From: Deltaproteobacteria bacterium
Lineage (GTDB): Bacteria; Desulfobacterota; GWC2-55-46
Assembly: GCA_015075075.1 (NCBI GenBank)
Contig: JABTVA010000010.1
Coordinates: 1 to 64,000 of the forward strand
DNA: 64,000 bases
Direction of reading: 5' to 3'
The position numbers and the translations under genes are program-made. The notes under the pieces are model-generated. The model did not search any database. It was not told the origin of the DNA and saw only the letters and a list, made by a program, of their open reading frames with translations. This document shows positions 37,634 through 50,199 of this stretch, piece after piece (position 1 is the stretch's first letter; each line of letters begins with the position of its first letter).

Positions 37634-37708
37634 GGGCCTATGCATTTCCAGCCAGTTCAAACTTTGGCGATAAGCGTGGGGTCGAAAGTTCAATCTTCCA
37701 GGCCACCA
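37634..37708 (+). tRNA. tRNA-Ile (GAT), partly degraded
   Basis: Spacer tRNA recognised by 5' GGGCCTAT, the anticodon arm remnant GCGATAAGCGTG (anticodon GAT), T-arm AAGTTCAATCTTCC and GGCCACCA. The D-arm is not recognisable, as in the adjoining error-rich 16S. Confidence 0.65.
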
Positions 37709-37755
37709 TAAAGCCGTGATCGTAACCACCGCCTCATCCGAGGTCGGGCCAGTTC

Positions 37756-37829
37756 GAGGGTATCATCAGCTGGAGAGCGTCTGGTTTTGCAACCAGAAGG
37801 TCAGCAGTTCGATCCGCTTACCTCCACCA
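37756..37829 (+). tRNA. tRNA-Ala (TGC), partly degraded
   Basis: GCTGGAGAGCGTCTGG, anticodon arm TCTGGTTTTGCAACCAGA (anticodon TGC), T-arm GCAGTTCGATCC and CTCCACCA. The 5' acceptor strand is altered. Standard partner of tRNA-Ile in the 16S-23S spacer. Confidence 0.8.
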
Positions 37830-37948
37830 AATTGCAGGCAGCAGACAGGCTTTTAAGGATTCAAAAACATAGTTTCACGCTCTTTGACAATCGAATAGGG
37901 TAATAAATCTTCAGAACGTAGAATCAACCAAGCGCACAAGTATCTCTT

Positions 37949-40909
<2,961 letters not shown>

Positions 40910-40996
40910 ATTATACTTGTGATGCTTGGTTATTGATTCTTGGCGTTTTGAAGAAAGTTGTTACCCTGTTCGATTGGAAAGCTAAGAATAACGCTT

Positions 40997-41112
40997 TCCC
41001 GTGGCCATACCGAGGAGGTCACACCCGTTCCCATCCCGAACACGGCAGTTAAGCTCCTCAGGGCCGATGGTACTGCATGGGCAACTATGTGGGAGAGTAG
41101 GACGCCGCGGGA
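40997..41112 (+). rRNA. 5S ribosomal RNA
   Basis: TCCCGTGGCCATACCGAGG, CACCCGTTCCCATCCCGAAC, GCAGTTAAGCTCCTCAGGGC and the closing GGAGAGTAGGACGCCGCGGG, pairing its ends. Last gene of the operon. Confidence 0.93.
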
Positions 41113-41122
41113 TTTAAATCAA

Positions 41123-41158
41123 AGAGCCGCCAGAGAAATCTCTGGCGGCTCTTTTTTG
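41123..41158 (+). terminator. rRNA operon terminator
   Basis: AGAGCCGCCAGAG, loop AAAT, CTCTGGCGGCTCT followed by TTTTTG. Perfect long stem just after 5S. Confidence 0.92.
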
Positions 41159-41174
41159 TTTGACGAGCGTTTTT

Positions 41175-42116
41175 TTACTTTCCCCCTGCCGCCAGCATCT
41201 CCGAGACCTTCTCCCTCAGGCTGTATATGGACATGGGCTTCAGCATGAATTCGACACGGTTCGCCGTGAAGAAATCCCTGACCCCGTCGTCCGGCGAGCC
41301 GGTAAGGAAGAGGAATCTCCGTTCAAGCCCCTGGCGCATGGCCGAGGCCCGGCGGTAGAGCTCCATCCCGTCCATTACAGGCATCCTGACGTCCGAGACC
41401 ACAAGAGAGTAATCTTCCTTCCCGAGGGCTTCGAGAGCGGCCTCCCCGTTCTCGGCAGCATCGACCCGCGCATTACCGGCGATTATGATCCTCAGGAGCG
41501 AGAGGACGGTCTTTTCATCGTCCACCACAAGGACGCTTTTTCCCTCAAGCTCCGGGAAGTGTTCAAGCCTTTCAAGGAGGCCCTTGAGCTCGGGCTTTGA
41601 GCGGAGATGCTCGATTATCCTGTCCCGGTGTCTCTTAAGCGACCCTACGAGCTCCGTGAACTCCCCGGGAAAGCTCCGCAGGGCGTTTACCACATAGGCG
41701 AAGAGCTCGTTGTGTTCCGAGAACTCGAGGGCGACCACCATCTCCATGAGGCCGGCCTCGCTTATGGTCCCGGCCTCGACCTCCTCCTCGAACCTCCGGA
41801 TTATGGGCGAGATGCCGTCTATGGCCGTGAGGTCGACGGGCAGAGGGCGGGCGAGGCCGCCTATCTGTCTGCCCGCGCTTACAAGCATGTCAAGGTGGGA
41901 GCTCTCATCGACTGAGAGCTCCTCAAGGAGGGCGGAGAGTTCCCTGTTCGAGGCAAAAAGCCGGGCGGCCTTCGCGTAGAGCGCGCCGGCTCCGGCCTCT
42001 GCGCGGACCAGCCACTCTACGGCGCCCTCAAGGTCCAGGGGGGCGGCGTTTCCGCCTGAATTCGCATAAGGGCCGGCGTCGGTCGCGCGGCGGCGGTCGT
42101 CATGGCTTGATGTCAC
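41175..42116 (-). CDS. Ferritin-like domain fused to a response-regulator receiver
   Basis: About 313 residues from GTG 42116, chosen for AGGAGG 7 nt upstream (a GTG at 42158 would add 14 residues). Residues about 30-165 form a rubrerythrin-like four-helix domain: VRAEAGAGALYAKAARLF, ELSVDESSHLDMLV (EXXH-like), MVVALEFSEHNELF, SLKRHRDRIIEHL; one expected ligand in the last helix looks replaced. Residues about 190-310 are a receiver: VLVVDDEKTV, phospho-Asp in SLVVSDVRMPVMDG, FLFLTGS, MLKPMS. The chemoreceptor gene lies immediately upstream on the same strand. Possibly iron- or oxygen-sensing input to chemotaxis; inference. Confidence 0.75.
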   Translation of the reverse strand: MTSSHDDRRRATDAGPYANSGGNAAPLDLEGAVEWLVRAEAGAGALYAKAARLFASNRELSALLEELSVDESSHLDMLVSAGRQIGGLARPLPVDLTAIDGISPIIRRFEEEVEAGTISEAGLMEMVVALEFSEHNELFAYVVNALRSFPGEFTELVGSLKRHRDRIIEHLRSKPELKGLLERLEHFPELEGKSVLVVDDEKTVLSLLRIIIAGNARVDAAENGEAALEALGKEDYSLVVSDVRMPVMDGMELYRRASAMRQGLERRFLFLTGSPDDGVRDFFTANRVEFMLKPMSIYSLREKVSEMLAAGGK

Positions 42117-42161
42117 TGGGAATCCTCCTGTCCCCTTTGTGTACGGATAGTCAGGCACGTG

Positions 42162-44324
42162 TCATGCAGCGCAAAGGGGACTATTCTCCGGCTTAAACTG
42201 ACGCCCGGCGTCTCCGGACAGAGGCTCCCCGCCGGTCGTCTCGGGTTTCGAGGAGACCTTGAAGGCCTGTACGTTTGTCTGGAGCACGGCGGCAAGCTCG
42301 GCGATTTCGTTGCTGGCCGCGGCTATCTGGCCTGCGCTCTGCAATGTCTCGGAGGCCACCAGCGACACGTTCTCGATATCCGAGCTTATCTGCTCGGCTG
42401 CGGCCGACTGCTGTTCCAGGGCGACGGTTATCGACTCTATCATGGCGGTCGCGCCCGAAGACTTCTCTACTATCTTCCTGATCGTATCGCCGGTGCGGGC
42501 CGCGAGGGCGGCCCCTTCGCGCACGGCGCTTATCTCCCTGTCCATCGAGGCGGTGGCCTTCTCTATGCCTTCCTGCATGCCCGTTATCACGGAGTCTATC
42601 CTCCTTGTCGCGCCTATGGTCTTCTCCGCGAGCTTTTTCACCTCGTCGGCGACCACGGCGAAGCCCCTGCCGTGGGCCCCGGCCCTGGCTGATTCGATCG
42701 CGGCGTTAAGGGCCAGGAGGTTGGTCTGGTCGGCTATGTCCTCTATTACAGTAATAATCGAGCCTATGTCCTTGGACGAGGACTCCAGCGCGGTCACGAT
42801 GGCGCTCGATTCCCCGGCGGCCCTGGATATGCTCTCCATTGCCTCTATCGTGGTCTCGACGATGGCGCCGCCGTCCTCCGCCGCAGCCCTGGCCTCCCTG
42901 GAGGCCTTTGCCGCGGATGAGATGTTCCTGGATATCTCGTTTACAGTCGAGCTCATCTCGTTCGAAGAGGTCGAGACCTGGGCCGCCTTGGAGGACTGAA
43001 GCCCCGTTCCCCGCTCTATCTGCAGGGAGGCCGCCGAGAGCTCCTCGGCGGCTGATGAAAGGAAGCCCACCGACTGGCATATGCGGCTTACCACCCCGTG
43101 GAAGCTTTCTATCATCCCGTTGAAGCTCTGGGCCATCTGGCCGCTTTCGTCCGTTGACGAGGACCTTACCTTTATCGTAAGGTCGCCAGTGCGCTCGACC
43201 TCGGCCATCCTGTCCTTCAGCGAGCGCATGGGCTCTATTACCTTCGTATTTATCACGAACACCGCGCACGAGCCCATGAAAGCCACCGCGGCCATGACTA
43301 CCGCAGCCGTGGCGGCGCTCCGCCTCGAGGCGGCGACCTCGGGCGCTATCTTCGAGCCCACCATCCTCCCTACGGCAGCCGAGACCGCCAGGATGGAGTC
43401 GATGGCCTCGCTCGAGCTCCGTATCCATTCGTCCCCGGAAATGGGATAATCGCCGGTCGGGCCGGCCTTCAGGACAGACCTCCTCGTCTCCTCGAACCTG
43501 TCGAGGAAGATTGTTTCCATGTCTGATATGGCTTCAAGGACCTCCCCGCTCGTGTTCACGTCCTCCTTAAGGCGTAGTACGGGCTTCAGGTTTATCTCCA
43601 CGATGGCCCTGTACGTGTTCAGGGCCTCGAGGTCGCCGTTATCGAATGTCTTGCCTGTCGATATGAGCCTCGCAAGGTGCGCCCGTTCCCTGCCGGCGTA
43701 CTCGCTCACGAGCCAGACGGCGTTCTTGAGCTCGATATTGTACCTGAGCCCGTCGAGGTCCGCGCTCAGGCCGGAGCCGTTGGTAAAAGCGGCTCCGCGT
43801 ATGTCGGAATTCGCGTCTATGTAGGAGGTTATGACCGTGCTCCATTCGCGCGCGGTGTAGTCCCGGGCGCCCGCGAGCCCGAGGGAAAAATCAGCGCTCC
43901 TCCTGGCTGAGTCGAGGCGGTCAAGGGCCGCTTCCGCCCTGTCGAGCGCCGCGTCAAGCGCAGGGTTGCCGCCGTCAATCTCCGAGAGCTTCCTCGCCAT
44001 GTCATACGCGCTTTCCGAAACCCGCCCGCTTTTTTCCCTGAGTTCCGCTATCATCCGCATTATATCGGGGCCGGCTGCATTGCCGGATGAGAGGGACATG
44101 GCGGTTACCCCGCGCTCCTTGGCCAGGTAGCCTGAGGCCTCGATTATACCGTCCACGAGGGCGTTTGCGGCTTCCATCCTGGCCATCGCCCGCCCTTCCC
44201 CCCTTGTTTCCATGAAGTTGTACAGTGAAAACCCCATTAAAAGAAGCGCAAGCAGGCTGACCGTTCCGGTCAGAAATGCCTTTATGCTCATGTCCTTGAA
44301 AAACTTACGAATTAACCGCATCAT
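42162..44324 (-). CDS. Methyl-accepting chemotaxis protein with NIT-like sensor
   Basis: About 720 residues from the MMRL start (44324 or 44321), after GAGGGAGGG. TM1 at about 18-40 ([19 protein letters not shown]), a large periplasmic helical region of about 270 residues with [12 protein letters not shown] and [14 protein letters not shown], which resemble the two halves of a nitrate/nitrite-sensing (NIT) domain, TM2 ([18 protein letters not shown]), HAMP, then the signalling hairpin with [19 protein letters not shown] and [16 protein letters not shown]. Ligand is uncertain. No che genes are near. Confidence 0.88.
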   Translation of the reverse strand: MMRLIRKFFKDMSIKAFLTGTVSLLALLLMGFSLYNFMETRGEGRAMARMEAANALVDGIIEASGYLAKERGVTAMSLSSGNAAGPDIMRMIAELREKSGRVSESAYDMARKLSEIDGGNPALDAALDRAEAALDRLDSARRSADFSLGLAGARDYTAREWSTVITSYIDANSDIRGAAFTNGSGLSADLDGLRYNIELKNAVWLVSEYAGRERAHLARLISTGKTFDNGDLEALNTYRAIVEINLKPVLRLKEDVNTSGEVLEAISDMETIFLDRFEETRRSVLKAGPTGDYPISGDEWIRSSSEAIDSILAVSAAVGRMVGSKIAPEVAASRRSAATAAVVMAAVAFMGSCAVFVINTKVIEPMRSLKDRMAEVERTGDLTIKVRSSSTDESGQMAQSFNGMIESFHGVVSRICQSVGFLSSAAEELSAASLQIERGTGLQSSKAAQVSTSSNEMSSTVNEISRNISSAAKASREARAAAEDGGAIVETTIEAMESISRAAGESSAIVTALESSSKDIGSIITVIEDIADQTNLLALNAAIESARAGAHGRGFAVVADEVKKLAEKTIGATRRIDSVITGMQEGIEKATASMDREISAVREGAALAARTGDTIRKIVEKSSGATAMIESITVALEQQSAAAEQISSDIENVSLVASETLQSAGQIAAASNEIAELAAVLQTNVQAFKVSSKPETTGGEPLSGDAGRQFKPENSPLCAA

Positions 44325-44591
44325 CCCTCCCTCACTCGTCAGCAATTCCGCCCTGATGCATGCCTGATTCAACGGGTTGATTTATATATCGGCTAAAGTA
44401 TTTAGAACTTTATAGGCCAAAAGGATGAGGCCGAAATCAACCGCGGGCTGTCAGGATTGAAAGTCCCGGCGTATCTTTTTATGTGTCTTATGAAGTTCAG
44501 GGCCGTTCGGTGGTCAGGGAGGGACGGCTATGGCCCGCCTTGAAGGCGGGCCATTACCGGAAGCCGTTTAAGCTACTGCGGAAAAAAGCGC

Positions 44592-44846
44592 TTAATGGAA
44601 GGACCTTATCTGGTCGGGCGAGAACTTGTCGACCTGGATGACCTTTGCCTTGTCCCTCACGAAGTCGGGGATCAACTGCTTGACCTCTGATTCGTTCTTC
44701 GCGTCGACTATGGCATAGGCCGTGTGGTCGCCCTTGCTGCAGCCCCAGTAGAAGTTGTCGAGGGTCTTTTCGCCCTTTGCGAGTATCCCGTCCATCTCCC
44801 TTGCGCATTCTTCCTTCGTATGAGGTGATTCTATGAGATATTTCAT
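44592..44846 (-). CDS. Small alpha/beta protein of unknown function (DUF4242/DUF3303-like)
   Basis: 84 residues, ATG preceded by AAGGAGG. MKYLIESPHTKEECAREMDG, FYWGCSKGDHTAYAIVDAKN and IQVDKFSPDQI suggest a ferredoxin-like dimeric alpha-beta barrel fold, as in small stress or monooxygenase-like families. Not assigned beyond that. Well isolated on both sides; 44,325-44,591 and 44,847-45,094 hold no other gene I can support. Confidence 0.65.
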   Translation of the reverse strand: MKYLIESPHTKEECAREMDGILAKGEKTLDNFYWGCSKGDHTAYAIVDAKNESEVKQLIPDFVRDKAKVIQVDKFSPDQIRSFH

Positions 44847-45094
44847 GGCCTAACCTCCTTATAGAGAACATATTTAATTCTTTATGCTGAATCGCGAAAA
44901 GTCAACTTGCGAGGCTTCCGGCCCGTATGGACGCGCCCTGCATGCAAGTCATTGGGGTGTCATGCGTCGGAACCGCCCTCTTCCGCCCGTAAGGTTTTGA
45001 ATTGAAACGGATACTTCTGCTGTGTTAGAGTTCATTCAGGATAAAATCTTATGAAAAATCCGATAACGGACGGGTTTTCCCGGGCAGTTTGCAG

Positions 45095-46795
45095 ATGAAA
45101 TCAGGTCTCAAGGCAAGCCACATACTTATCGTATCCCTTGCGGCCGTGCTGCCGCTCCTCCCTTTCGTTGACAAGGCCTTCCACATAGACGACACGCTCT
45201 TTATCTGGACCGCCAGGCAGATACTCGAACGACCCTGGGACTTCTACGGCTTTACCGGGAACTGGTTCAGCTCTGAAAACACCGCGCATACGTTCATAAA
45301 GAACCCTCCGCTTACGAGCTATTACATAGCTTTCATAGCCCTTTTCACCGGGTTTTCCGAGCGGGCGCTCCACATCGCTTTCCTTGTCCCGGCGCTTTTT
45401 GCCGCGCTCGGCACCTATGTGCTGGCGTTCCGTTTCACAAGGATGCCCCTGGCTGCGGCTCTCGCGGCGGTCGCGACCCCGGCCTTCCTCGTCTCCTCGA
45501 CGAATATCATGTGCGACGTGATGCTCCTTGCCTTCTGGAACTGGGCCATGTTCTTCTGGATAAGGGGGCTCGATAAGGGCAGGGGCCTTGACCTCGCAAT
45601 AGGCGGCTTCCTTATCGCACTTGCCGCGCTCACGAAATACTTCGGGGTGAGCCTTATACCTCTCTTTGCGGCCTATTCCGTATTCCAGGGAAAGAAGGGC
45701 TTGAAGGCGCTCGCGTATCTCCTCATACCGGTTGCCGCGCTCGCGGGGTATCAGTTTTACACGCAGTACATGTACGGGAGGGGGCTCCTTTTCGACGCCG
45801 CGGACTATGCGACCGGCATAAAGGTCTTTAGCGCCATGCCGCAGCATGAAAGGGTCTTTACAGGCGTTGTTTTCGCAGGCGGCTCCATAATAGCGGCCCT
45901 TTTCCTCATCCCCTCGCTATTCGGCTTGAGGGCGGTCGCGGCGGGCATCGCGCTTGCCGCAGCCGGGGCAGCGTACGCATACCTCAAGGGCTCGTTCGAG
46001 GAAGAGGATATCGTCCTCTTCAAGCCAGCTTTCGGCTGGGGCTTTATCGCGCAGATGGCGGTCTACTGGGCTGCGGGTGCCGGGGTGCTCTTCCTTGCCG
46101 TATCAGATTTTATGAAAAGGAAGGACGCAGGTTCGGTACTTCTCCTCTTGTGGGTGGCCGGGACCTTTTTCTTCGCGGTCTTCGTAAACTGGTCCATAAA
46201 CGTCAGGTCGATACTGCCGATGGTCCCGGCGGTTTCCATCCTTATAATGAGGGCGGCCGAGGGGAGGGGCGCGCTCAGGGCATATTTGCCGGTAATCCCC
46301 GCGTTCGCCTTCTCTTTTTTCATAACCCAGGCCGATTACAATTTCGCGAACAGCGCAAGGACCGCCGCCAGGCTCATCTCGGACGGGTATTCCGGGGAAG
46401 GGGCGCTCTGGTTCCAGGGGCATTGGGGCTTCCAGTATTACATGGAGAGCGCGGGCGCGGTCCCGATAGACACGAAGGGGAGCGTAATAAGAAAAGGAAG
46501 CATGGTCGCGATTCCGTATAACAATTACGGCCTCAAGCGCTTCCCGGACCGGCTCGACAAGACTGGCATGGTCGACAGCTTCCCGCCCCAGTACGTGGAG
46601 ACCATGCCCCAGGGCGGGGGCGCCGGGTTCTACGCGCACCAGTGGGGCCCCATGCCGTTCATGCTCTTCCCTCCCAAGGGGGAGACCTATGTCGTATTCC
46701 GGATGAACGAGGACTGGGTCCTGCCGAGGGACCTCCTGGCCGAGGACATGCCGCAAAGGGCCGGTTTCCCGGTGAGGCCGCGCGGCACCCCCTGA
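45095..46795 (+). CDS. GT39/ArnT-like membrane glycosyltransferase, paralog 1
   Basis: 566 residues with about 10-12 transmembrane segments. HIDDTLFIWTARQIL near the N-terminus carries the acidic pair of GT-C enzymes (catalytic DD), followed by KNPPLTSYYIAFIALF. The C-terminal part is periplasmic-like (WFQGHWGFQYYMESAG). Uses a polyprenyl-phosphate sugar as donor to modify lipid or protein; target unknown. No Shine-Dalgarno is obvious; TTG 45089 is an alternative start. Followed after 105 nt by a close paralog. Confidence 0.85.
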   Translation: MKSGLKASHILIVSLAAVLPLLPFVDKAFHIDDTLFIWTARQILERPWDFYGFTGNWFSSENTAHTFIKNPPLTSYYIAFIALFTGFSERALHIAFLVPALFAALGTYVLAFRFTRMPLAAALAAVATPAFLVSSTNIMCDVMLLAFWNWAMFFWIRGLDKGRGLDLAIGGFLIALAALTKYFGVSLIPLFAAYSVFQGKKGLKALAYLLIPVAALAGYQFYTQYMYGRGLLFDAADYATGIKVFSAMPQHERVFTGVVFAGGSIIAALFLIPSLFGLRAVAAGIALAAAGAAYAYLKGSFEEEDIVLFKPAFGWGFIAQMAVYWAAGAGVLFLAVSDFMKRKDAGSVLLLLWVAGTFFFAVFVNWSINVRSILPMVPAVSILIMRAAEGRGALRAYLPVIPAFAFSFFITQADYNFANSARTAARLISDGYSGEGALWFQGHWGFQYYMESAGAVPIDTKGSVIRKGSMVAIPYNNYGLKRFPDRLDKTGMVDSFPPQYVETMPQGGGAGFYAHQWGPMPFMLFPPKGETYVVFRMNEDWVLPRDLLAEDMPQRAGFPVRPRGTP

Positions 46796-46900
46796 GAGTT
46801 TTCAGGCAGGCGCAATCAGTCGCCGATTACATGGTCTTTTTTGAATCGGAACAAAAGAGCGGGACTGAAATTTTAAAACAGGCGCCGGTTCCGGAGGCAA

Positions 46901-48553
46901 ATGAATACAGGTATCCGAAAAAGCCATCTGATAATAATATCTCTTGCGGCCGTCCTGCCGCTACTTCCTTTCCTTGACAAGGCCTTTCATGTGGACGATA
47001 CGCTCTTTGTCTGGACCGCGAGGCAGATACTCGAGAACCCGTGGGATTTCTACGGCTTCACCGGTAACTGGTGGAGCTATGAGAGCGCCGCGCATGATTT
47101 CATAAAGAACCCTCCGCTTACGAGCTATTACATTGCATTTATAGCCCTTTTCACGGGCTTTTCCGAAAGGGCGCTCCACATCGCTTTTCTTATCCCGGCG
47201 CTCTTTGCCGCGCTCGGCGCCTATGTGCTGGCGCTCCGTTTTACTAAAATGCCTTTGGCTGCCGCGCTTGCGGCTGTAGCTACCCCCGCCTTTCTCGTAT
47301 CCTCGACCAGCCTGATGTGCGATGTGATGCTCCTTGCATTCTGGAACTGGGCCATGTTCTTCTGGATACGGGGGCTCGATAAGGGCAGGGGCCTTGACCT
47401 CGCTATCGGCGGCTTTCTTATAGCGCTCGCCGCGCTCACGAAATACTTCGGGGTGAGCCTCATACCTCTTCTTCTGGTCTATTCATTATTCCGCGGAAAG
47501 AAGGGCATCAAGGCGCTCGTATATCTCGTTATCCCGGTTGCAGCGCTCATAGGGTATCAGTCCTACACGCATTTCATGTACGGGAGGGGTCTGCTCCTCG
47601 ATGCCGCCGGCTATGCGACCGGCGCTACTGGCGGCAGCAGGGGGATTACCGCGGAGAAGACCTTCATCGGGGTCGTCTTTACCGGCGGCTCCGTAATAAT
47701 GGCCTTATTCCTCCTCCCTTCAGTCCTGGGCCTGAGGGCCGTCCTCACAGGCCTCGCGCTTGCCGGGGCCGGGGCCGCGTATGTCTACGGAAAGGGCATG
47801 ATAGGCGGCATAGCCCTTTTCGAGCCGGGATTCGGTTGGGGCTATATAGCGCAGATCGCGGCTTATTGGGCTGCCGGGGCCGGCATACTCCTGCTTGCAA
47901 TATCAGACCTCGTTAAGAGAAGGGACGCGGCCTCGGCCCTTCTTTTCCTGTGGGTTGCAGGCACCTTCGTTTTTGCGGTATTCGTCAACTGGACGATAAA
48001 CGCCCGGTCAATACTGCCGATGGTGCCTGCCGCCGCAATCCTCGCCATGAGGGCGGCCGAGGGAAAAAACCTTGCGAGGGTGTATCTCCCCCTTGTCCCC
48101 GCGCTCGCCATCTCATTTTTTGTCGCCTGGGCGGATTACGGTTTTGCCGAGAACGCCAGGGCAGCTGCCAGGTCCATCTCGGATAAATATTCCGGCATGG
48201 GGAAGCTCTGGTTCCAGGGGCACTGGGGTTTCCAGTATTACATGGAAAAGAAGGGCGCGTTCCCCATAGACGTAAGGAAGAGCACCGTGGCCGGAGGGAG
48301 CCTCCTTGCGTTCCCGCTTACTAATAGCGGGCTCAGGACCTTCCCCGACGGCCTCGACAGGATGCTCCTGGACGAATACATTTTCCCGGCGGAGCTTTTG
48401 GCCACAACGGCCTCGGGGACCGGCGCGGGCTTTTACTCCAGCCTCTGGGGCCCGGTGCCCTTCATGCTCTTCCCCCCGAGGGCCGAGACCTACATGGTCT
48501 TCTACATGAGGGAGGACTGGTTCATTCCCGGGGATTTCCTCCTTCCTCAATAG
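46901..48553 (+). CDS. GT39/ArnT-like membrane glycosyltransferase, paralog 2
   Basis: 550 residues, ATG preceded by GGAGG. Same architecture as paralog 1; the N-terminal 200 residues are near identical (shared KNPPLTSYYIAFIALFTGF, MCDVMLLAFWNWAMFFWIRG, LAALTKYFGVSLIP) while the middle and C-terminus diverge (a short gap near 47,625). Catalytic acid pair HVDDTLFVW. A recent tandem duplication with specialisation of the C-terminal domain is likely. Confidence 0.85.
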   Translation: MNTGIRKSHLIIISLAAVLPLLPFLDKAFHVDDTLFVWTARQILENPWDFYGFTGNWWSYESAAHDFIKNPPLTSYYIAFIALFTGFSERALHIAFLIPALFAALGAYVLALRFTKMPLAAALAAVATPAFLVSSTSLMCDVMLLAFWNWAMFFWIRGLDKGRGLDLAIGGFLIALAALTKYFGVSLIPLLLVYSLFRGKKGIKALVYLVIPVAALIGYQSYTHFMYGRGLLLDAAGYATGATGGSRGITAEKTFIGVVFTGGSVIMALFLLPSVLGLRAVLTGLALAGAGAAYVYGKGMIGGIALFEPGFGWGYIAQIAAYWAAGAGILLLAISDLVKRRDAASALLFLWVAGTFVFAVFVNWTINARSILPMVPAAAILAMRAAEGKNLARVYLPLVPALAISFFVAWADYGFAENARAAARSISDKYSGMGKLWFQGHWGFQYYMEKKGAFPIDVRKSTVAGGSLLAFPLTNSGLRTFPDGLDRMLLDEYIFPAELLATTASGTGAGFYSSLWGPVPFMLFPPRAETYMVFYMREDWFIPGDFLLPQ

Positions 48554-48587
48554 GCGGCGCTCACTTATTTTGTCCGTTCCCGCCGGG

Positions 48588-48593
48588 TATAAT
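48588..48593 (+). promoter_or_regulatory. TATAAT -10 box six nt before an ATG (leaderless start)
   Basis: Perfect TATAAT at 48588-48593 with ATG at 48600. The -35 is weak (TTATTT at 17-nt spacing). Transcription would begin at or next to the A of the ATG. Confidence 0.5.
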
Positions 48594-48599
48594 CTATTC

Positions 48600-48956
48600 A
48601 TGAGGATATGGGACGTCCCGCCCGAGCTCCTTTGCGACAGGCACCTTCTCGGCGAGCACAACGAGGCGCACGCGCTCTGGAGCATAATAATAAACGGCCT
48701 CAAGGGGTTCTCAAACCACCCGGAGACCGCCCGGTGGCGGGGGAAGCTCAGGGCCCTTTATCTGAGGCACGAGGCGGACGCCAGCGAAATGGAGCGGAGG
48801 GGCTTCAGGCACCGGAGCCCGCTCGACGAGGCCCTCGCGACCGGCAAGGCGGTCCAGGACGAGCTCAAGGACCCGATAGAGGCGCAGGAGAGGCTCCTTT
48901 CTGAACGGGACCAGGACTGCGCCGAAAAGATACTAAGAAGCAAGCGGCGGACATGA
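48600..48956 (+). CDS. Pyrimidine dimer DNA glycosylase (T4 endonuclease V-like)
   Basis: 118 residues. MRIWDVPPELLCDRHLLGEH, then EAHALWSII, GFSNHPETARWRGKL, ALYLRHEADASEMERRGF and HRSPL match the Pyr_excise/EndoV family, which cleaves the 5' glycosyl bond of cis-syn pyrimidine dimers and nicks the AP site. The tail (about 20 residues) is charged. Shorter than T4 DenV by about 20 residues, as in many bacterial members. Probably leaderless. Confidence 0.75.
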   Translation: MRIWDVPPELLCDRHLLGEHNEAHALWSIIINGLKGFSNHPETARWRGKLRALYLRHEADASEMERRGFRHRSPLDEALATGKAVQDELKDPIEAQERLLSERDQDCAEKILRSKRRT

Positions 48957-49193
48957 AACCGCTGTACCTTCCCGGCCCCGTTTGACAAATCAGCCTGTAT
49001 CTGATATTCAATACTCAACCTGTTCTTCCTGACCCGGGACCGTTCAGTTCCCCATCACGACAATTCCGCGGAAACATCCCGTCCAGTTCAAATCCAGGCA
49101 CCCTGACAGGGCTCTCTCGCTATTTATTACGGAGTAGTCTGCGTCGCATGGGGCAGATGCGCCCAAATCATACGCAGAAGAAAAGGGGGAGAG

Positions 49194-50132
49194 ATGAAAA
49201 GAGGTTTTTTGATCCTGCCTCTCGGCCTTGCGGTATTCCTTTTCCTGGCCCAGGCTGCCATATCCGCCTCCGGGCCGGACTGGGGGCGGCTGAATCCCGC
49301 GCAGAAGGACGCGGCCTTCGTGGGCGACAGGTCGGTTTGCGCAAACTGCCATCCGCAATACGTCGAAAGCTACGCCGAGACCCGGCACGGCAAGGTGTTC
49401 CCGCACCGGGGCGGCAACGACTGCGAGTCGTGCCACGGCCCCGCCGGCAAGCACGTGGAGGTGCCTTCAAGGGAGCACATCTTCTCGTTCAAGGACCGCT
49501 CGATAAGGCCTGAGAAGAAGAACGGGGTATGCCTGAGCTGCCACGAGAAAGGCATAAGGATGCACTGGAAGGGGAGCTCGCACGACGTGGCTAACCTCAC
49601 GTGCAACTCATGCCATTACGTGATGGAGAGAAGGAGCCCCAAAAACCTTTTCGTCAACGAAGACTCGAAAAAGGCCTGCTTCCAGTGCCATAAGGAAAGG
49701 AGGGCCCAGCTCCAGAGGTCCTCCCACATGCCGCTGCGCGAAGGGCTCATGGACTGCGCTACTTGCCATAACCCGCACGGCGGCCCGGGGCCGAGCCTCC
49801 TCAAGACCGCCTCGGTGAACGAGACCTTCTACCAGTGCCATGCCGAGAAGCGCGGCCCGCTACTCTGGGAGCACCCGCCCGTGAGGGAGAACTGCGCGAA
49901 CTGCCACGACCCGCACGGGTCCAACCACGAATCTCTCCTCAAGATGAGAGCCCCGTTCCTGTGCCAGTCTTGCCATACAGGGGCAGGTCATCCGAGCAAC
50001 ATCTACGACGGTAGCAAGATAGTGGGCGGGGCCGGGTCGGTCGACCAGAGACTGCTCGGAAAGGCCTGCTTCAACTGCCACACGCAGGTGCACGGCTCAA
50101 ACCACCCTTCGGGGCCGAGGTTCCAGAGATAG
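49194..50132 (+). CDS. DmsE-type multiheme c-type cytochrome (nine CXXCH plus one altered)
   Basis: 312 residues with a signal peptide (MKRGFLILPLGLAVFLFLAQ to SAS). Heme sites in order: CANCH, CESCH, CLSCH, CNSCH, CFQCH, CATCH, an altered FYQCH, CANCH, CQSCH, CFNCH. DmsE/MtrA-family decahemes are periplasmic and sit inside an outer-membrane barrel to carry electrons across. At heme site 7 the codon at 49,827 is TTC (Phe) where relatives have Cys (NETCYQCH). The barrel gene follows 67 nt downstream. ATG follows GGGGGAGAG. Confidence 0.92.
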   Translation: MKRGFLILPLGLAVFLFLAQAAISASGPDWGRLNPAQKDAAFVGDRSVCANCHPQYVESYAETRHGKVFPHRGGNDCESCHGPAGKHVEVPSREHIFSFKDRSIRPEKKNGVCLSCHEKGIRMHWKGSSHDVANLTCNSCHYVMERRSPKNLFVNEDSKKACFQCHKERRAQLQRSSHMPLREGLMDCATCHNPHGGPGPSLLKTASVNETFYQCHAEKRGPLLWEHPPVRENCANCHDPHGSNHESLLKMRAPFLCQSCHTGAGHPSNIYDGSKIVGGAGSVDQRLLGKACFNCHTQVHGSNHPSGPRFQR

Positions 50133-50199
50133 CCAGACCCATCATGACCTCCATCCGCGTGAAATCGATTCCAATATGCCTCACAAGCAAGGAGGATAT

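Noticed and set aside
48957..49193. Possible c-di-GMP (GEMM) riboswitch upstream of the cytochrome gene
   Set aside because: Such riboswitches precede cytochromes in related bacteria, but the conserved motifs are not found here; GTTCAAATCC at about 49,087 resembles a T-loop but no tRNA can be folded around it.
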